A DNA stretch of 64,000 nucleotides from Eunapius fragilis (Eukaryota > Porifera > Demospongiae > Spongillida > Spongillidae): positions 2,154,772-2,218,771 of the forward strand of contig OY811984.1 in the NCBI GenBank assembly GCA_963681505.1, written 5' to 3'. Each line of letters starts with the position of its first letter. Within the stretch, counting starts at the first letter, position 1. A model generated the notes under the pieces. It was not told the origin of the DNA and did no database searches. It saw only the letters and a list, made by a program, of their open reading frames with translations. This document shows positions 59,297 through 64,000 of the stretch, piece after piece. The position numbers were made by a program, and so were the translations under genes.

Positions 59297-59465
59297 TGTA
59301 GTACTATTGCCGAGAGTCTATAGCAAATCACTGTAATATAAAATTACAACTGTGAGCAGACCGCCCCTAAAAGGGCAAAACAGGGTTAAAATACATCCAC
59401 CAGCGCATGCTAAGAGCTGGCCAAGCACTACGCATATAAATACAGAATAATATAGCATCGCTACA
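59297..59465 (-). repeat. LTR of the Ty3/gypsy relic
   Basis: It is bounded by the short inverted ends TGTAG and CTACA and has a TATA-like stretch (tatttatatgcg on the minus strand). The purine run aaaaggggag adjoins it on the coding side, as expected for the 3' LTR. The second copy needed for confirmation is off the window. Confidence 0.6.
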
Positions 59466-62400
59466 CTACTCCCCTTTTCAAAGAGGCACTTCCACGATCC
59501 GGACGGAGTTTTGACGTCACCAAACAGGATTCCAGCCATACCGGGAGGGGGCGTTATGTGTACGTTTGGGGTAGCGAGAGGCCGATTGTTCTGGTGGCGA
59601 TTGACGTACTCGTTTCTGATGTCTGGACCTACCAGGTTCGTCAGATCTCGACGCCGGGCTTACTGCTGTTTCTGACTCGAGAGCTGCGCCTTCAGGGTTC
59701 ACACCAGGAGCCAATTCTGGTGCGGTGTGTGAACGTTCTCTAGGGGCCGGCGGAAGTTCAGCAAGGCCAGACCCATCCGGCTCTTGTTCCTCATTCCGAG
59801 TCCCGGGATCCACCACGACGTCTTGATCGTCTTCTTCAAAAAAACTGAAGCTGACTCCCAGGGGGCTGTGCAGGCTCACGACGATCACTGCTCGCATCAT
59901 GCAGTATTTTGCACTTCATCGCCTACTGGTTTTATCCGTATATTGTCCGGACAGGGTTTCAACCGATCAAAGTGCACTACTACTCTTTTTCGTGAGCCAG
60001 GGCGTTTATCCTGGATTCTGTACACAACGGGCGATATTTTTTTGATAACCTTGAAGGGCCCAGTCCATGGGCAGTGCAGCTTTCTTGACCTCCCCCTCGG
60101 CACCACCGGGTTGTTCAACCACACCACTTCCCCGACCTGAAACTCCCGCCCATGCACCCTTTTGTTGTACAATTCTTCCGATCTGACAGCTGTTGCCTTC
60201 AGGTATTCTCGGTCCTTCTCATAAGCGCCCTCCATGGTAGCTTTTAATGTTTTCACATACTGATGAGGCGACACAGGTTCTGTCGGACAAGAACCGTACA
60301 TGATGTCCACCGGGAGTCTAGCAAGGCGACCAAACATTAAGTAGAATGGTGCATAGCCCGTTGACGGATGAACGGATGTATTGTAGGCCATACATACCTT
60401 CCTGAGATGCTGTTCCCAATTACTCGGGTCTTCCTCCACGGTACTAGCCAGCATGGCCAACATCGTCCGATTAAAACGCTCAACCAGTCCATCCGATTGG
60501 GGATGGTACGGTGTAGTGCGCGTCTTGTCAATCTGAAGAATACGACAGACTTCCTGCATCACATTGGCCTCGAACTGTCGCCCCTGGTCCAAATGCAGCT
60601 GCTCAGGAACTGAAAACCTACAAAAGAACTCATCCACTAATTTATTAGCCATGCACTGTCACCGCCTCTTGATTGGGGATCGCGTAAGCCTCGACCCATC
60701 GGGTAAAATAATCAGATGCCACCAGGATGTACGTATTTTCAGATTTGGAAGGAGTTAATGGTCCAACCATGTCCACTGCCACCAGCTGCAAAGGGTAGCC
60801 TGCTGTCATGCTCTGAAGGGGGGCTCTGCTCTTATGAGAAGGGTTCTTTCTTGCTGCACAAGTAGGACAAGTCTTACACCATTCCACTGCATCTTCGGAA
60901 AATCCGGGCCAGTAGAACCTCTCACGTAGTCGACCCAGAGTTTTTGCTTCTCCCAGATGACCACCGAACGCACCTTCGTGCAGATGCTTCAATACCTGGG
61001 ACCTGGCTGCCTTCGGAACCACAACTTGCTGAATAACACTTCCTGCGTCTTCACGATGCCTGAAAAGAACTCCATTCTTCACCAACAACTGTTCCCACTG
61101 TTGTACTAACTGGTTAAATTCTCTACTCTTGCCTTTACAGAAACTGGCCTCTGGGACTTTTCCTGAGATTACAGGCTGGAGAACAAGTCCAATGTCTTCG
61201 TCGGCACCCTCCAGCTCTCGTATTCCGGTAAGCGGTTGGTCGCTGTCTTGCACAGCACAGCTGCACGATTGCGCGGGATATTCCAGCACCTTTCCAGGGG
61301 ATTCACTCTCGCCCAAATTATGAAGACGAGATAAGGCATCTGCATTTTGGTGGCAGCTCCCCTTGCGATGCACTACTTTAAAGTCAAATTCTTGGATTTG
61401 TTCAAGCCACCGCGCCAGTTGCCCTTCAGGCTCCTTCATGCTGTAAATCCACTGCAAGGAGCTATGATCTGTTCGAAGTGTAAAGTGGTGACCTAACAGG
61501 TAAGGCCTGAAATGTTTTAGAAAGGTGACCACTGCCAATAATTCTTTCCTGGTCACGCAGTACTTTCGTTCAGCCTTGCTGAGAGTACGACTAGCGTACG
61601 CCACCACCCTCTCCAAGCCGTCGTGTTCTTGCGACAAAACTGCTCCAATTCCAGTCTCACACGCATCTGTATCCAGAAGGAAGGGTTTACTGAAGTCTGG
61701 GAATGCGAGAATTGGGGCAGCAACCAGCTGAGATCTCAGCTCCTGAAAGGAAATGGAACATTCTTCTGACCAACAGAACTCACGTCCTCGTTCGATAAGC
61801 TGATACAGGGGCTTCGCGATAGTTGCGAAATTCTGAATATAATTTCTGTATAGTATCCAACCAGCCCCAAGAATTGCTGCACGTCGCGCCCTGAGGTGGG
61901 AACCGGCCACGTCTTCACAGCGTTAACCTTCTCTGGATCGGTGTGAATTCCCTCTCTCGTAACGACGTGACCAAGGTACACCACCTTCTCCTGGAACAGC
62001 GAGCACTTAGAGGGTTTTAGTCGCAGCCCCGCCCGTCGTAGTCTTTCCAGCACAAGTATCAAATTTAGAAGATGACGTTCAAAGGTTTTTTCCGCATTCG
62101 GACCAGGGGCGACAGTTCCTGTATCGATGGAATGTTTAACAGCACCTGTGCGACCCATATCATCACTATTCTCAGCAAACACATCTGCAAATTCCATTAG
62201 TACTTCGTAAAGGCGATTTTTCTCTTCAGATGTTAAATCACCAGCACTTTTATTTGCTATGTCATGCAGCAAACTGCGCTTACGAGATGATACTTCCTCG
62301 TTGTCACCAGGTACTTTGCTGTTTTCACTTACTGGTGCCACCATCACTTCATCAAACGGTTTAGCAGTGGCCACATTTGTTCCCTTGTAGATGACTGCCT

Positions 62401-64000
62401 CTGTTGGTAGGGGGTTTATGATTAGTATGGGTACCTGCCCACCTGGCAATGGTGTCACCAGGGCTCCGGCCACAAGAATTGGAAGGTCAAGTCGTGATCC
62501 TTCCACCAACCACGTGCCTGTTCCCTCAGTGGATGAAACCGTAGCTACTGCTTGTACCTCACTGAACGGGGGAATAGCCAAGGTTTCAACCAAGGCTACC
62601 TGGAGTTCATCATGTTCATGGCTGCATCTGTCGGTGTGGTTCGAGCTGGTCTTTCTTGTCACCTCCTCCAGTGGTACTATAACATTTCTGAATTGAAGGG
62701 TGTTCTTTGACAGGTCAATGACGCCTCCATATTTCTTCAGAAAATCTGATCCAACGATGCAATCTACACCGAGCATATCAACAACAACAAAGTCAGACAC
62801 AAAAGTTGTACCAGCAATGTCCAATTTTAACGTCGATACACCACATACTGAAACAGGGCTACCTTCCACACCAACCAATTTGTGTCCCTCCCACGGTGCT
62901 AGGCTGCAGTTCACTCCCTCCAGCTGGCTCCAAGCCGTCTTCTTAAATAGACTCACTGTGGCGCCAGTGTCAACCATGCATTTAACAATCTTGTTTTTCA
63001 CACAGGCTGTTATACAAGGTGATGATGCGGGGTTTATTGCTAAACTACAATGGACCATTGTATTAAGTCCCTCATGCACTTGGTCCCTAGTGGTGAGGGG
63101 TTCTAGTTTCCCTGCTTCGAGCATTTGCCCTCAGCAGCGCAGTTTCTTGCGATATGGCCCATCTGTAGCATACAATTCGCTTACTTCCGCCCCCACCACC
63201 TGTACCAGTCGTCCGCATTGGTCTCTTGCCAGCCACCGTTCCCCCTAACGAAGTTTCCAACCTTTCCAGCCGCTCTGTTAATGCTTTCAGCATTTCTACC
63301 ACCGCGTCCTGTCCGCTACCACTGGACGACGTGACGGAAATACTGTGGGCTTCTGCTTCCTCTGCGACCGCTGATGCATTGAGCTCTTGTCGCAATCCCG
63401 GGCGGAGATAGGACTGTATCTCCAGCGTCGCGGTGACAGCTTCGTCGACAGTTTTCGGCTCTCGCTGTCGAACAGCAAATGCAATCTGAGGGTTATCAAG
63501 CTCACCTAGGTATCTCTCGAGAGCAAGCAATTCTTTTGCTTTGTCGTCCAGCTCTGGTAAAGCCTTTTCAGCCAGGACCCGTAGCTCGTCTGCGAAATCA
63601 CCCCAAGACTCATCTCTCTTGCGTCTCCTGGCCTGAAATTCAACAAAATACAACTTTCGCTTACTGTCTGGCTCGAAACGTTTTTGTAACGCTTCCTTTG
63701 CTGCTTCGTAGTCATCTTTGGTTTCCGAGGAAAGTCGCTTCCACGCTGTCTGCGCTTTCCCTGTTAGTCGCACTGGCAACCACAATCGCTTCTTTTCGTC
63801 GTCCCAACCGTTCACCAAAGCAACGGCTTCGAAATGGTCTATCCACTCAGCCCAACTTGACAGACCTGAGAAAGAATCAGGCGAAACGAGAGGGCGACTA
63901 GCGCCAACGGACGCGCGGCCACCCTTTCGAGCTGAGTTGTCCGAGTGGCTCCAACTTCTTCGCTCTCGTTCGCCATCCTGCCGACTACGCCACGTGTAGT
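59297..64000 (-). mobile_element. Ty3/gypsy LTR retrotransposon relic, runs off the window
   Basis: A minus-strand Ty3/gypsy element. Parts in order on that strand: gag-like region (about 63,975-63,087), retropepsin with a VDTGATVSLF motif (near 62,970), reverse transcriptase and RNase H (about 62,100-61,350), zinc-binding and core integrase (about 61,050-60,000), and a basic C-terminal tail to about 59,520. A short LTR of 169 bp (59,297-59,465) lies at the downstream end, next to a polypurine tract. The other LTR is outside the window. Several long reading frames survive, so the insertion is fairly young, but the element is broken, with about two or three interruptions. Confidence 0.88.

Noticed and set aside
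1-64000. CRISPR array, tRNA or rRNA genes
   Set aside because: The repeats seen are microsatellites, minisatellites or inverted elements without spaced direct repeats, and no cloverleaf or rRNA core was recognised by eye.

Overview
The window is eukaryotic and most likely from a marine invertebrate, with a demosponge the best guess. This rests on short GT-AG introns, many small foldback transposons, long GT/CA microsatellites and DIRS and Ty3/gypsy relics. The species call is inference; no ribosomal, mitochondrial or other diagnostic gene is present.

The main gene is on the plus strand from about 23.35 kb to 51.54 kb. I could trace 46 exons, and every junction keeps reading frame and phase, giving about 4,635 residues. 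It is a homologue of RNF213 (mysterin), the giant dynein-like AAA+ protein. The stalk, the AAA+ core with three good P-loops and two good Walker B motifs, and the region just behind the core are recognisable. I see neither the RING finger nor the RZ finger that make vertebrate RNF213 a ubiquitin ligase. The N-terminal 200 residues have a weak protease-associated-domain look, and the last exons match nothing I recognise. The true start lies upstream of 23,351 and the C-terminus at 51.54 kb is not certain.

Region by region: 1-8 kb is intergenic DNA with small terminal-inverted-repeat elements, a TTAA-flanked piggyBac-like non-autonomous element (3,476-4,816) and GT microsatellites. 8-10.1 kb is non-coding. 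10.1-10.7 kb has a broken secreted-protein gene. 11.2-13.4 kb has a spliced minus-strand gene of unknown function. 13.4-14.0 kb is an inverted copy of 4.8-5.3 kb. 14.2-15.35 kb is an inverted-repeat cluster next to a likely first coding exon. 15.5-17.5 kb is repeats and MITEs. 18.1-20.8 kb is a decayed DIRS element on the minus strand. 20.8-23.35 kb is unassigned and probably holds the 5' end of the RNF213-like gene. The introns of that gene hold at least three copies of a 286-bp foldback MITE and a LINE fragment. 51.6-59.3 kb is a dense mosaic of palindromic and hairpin-ended elements. 59.3 kb to the end is a Ty3/gypsy retrotransposon relic on the minus strand that runs off the window.

Only the RNF213-like gene can be given a function. 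The rest is mostly mobile DNA, and its value lies in the repeated use of inverted repeats: at least ten families or structures fold back on themselves.
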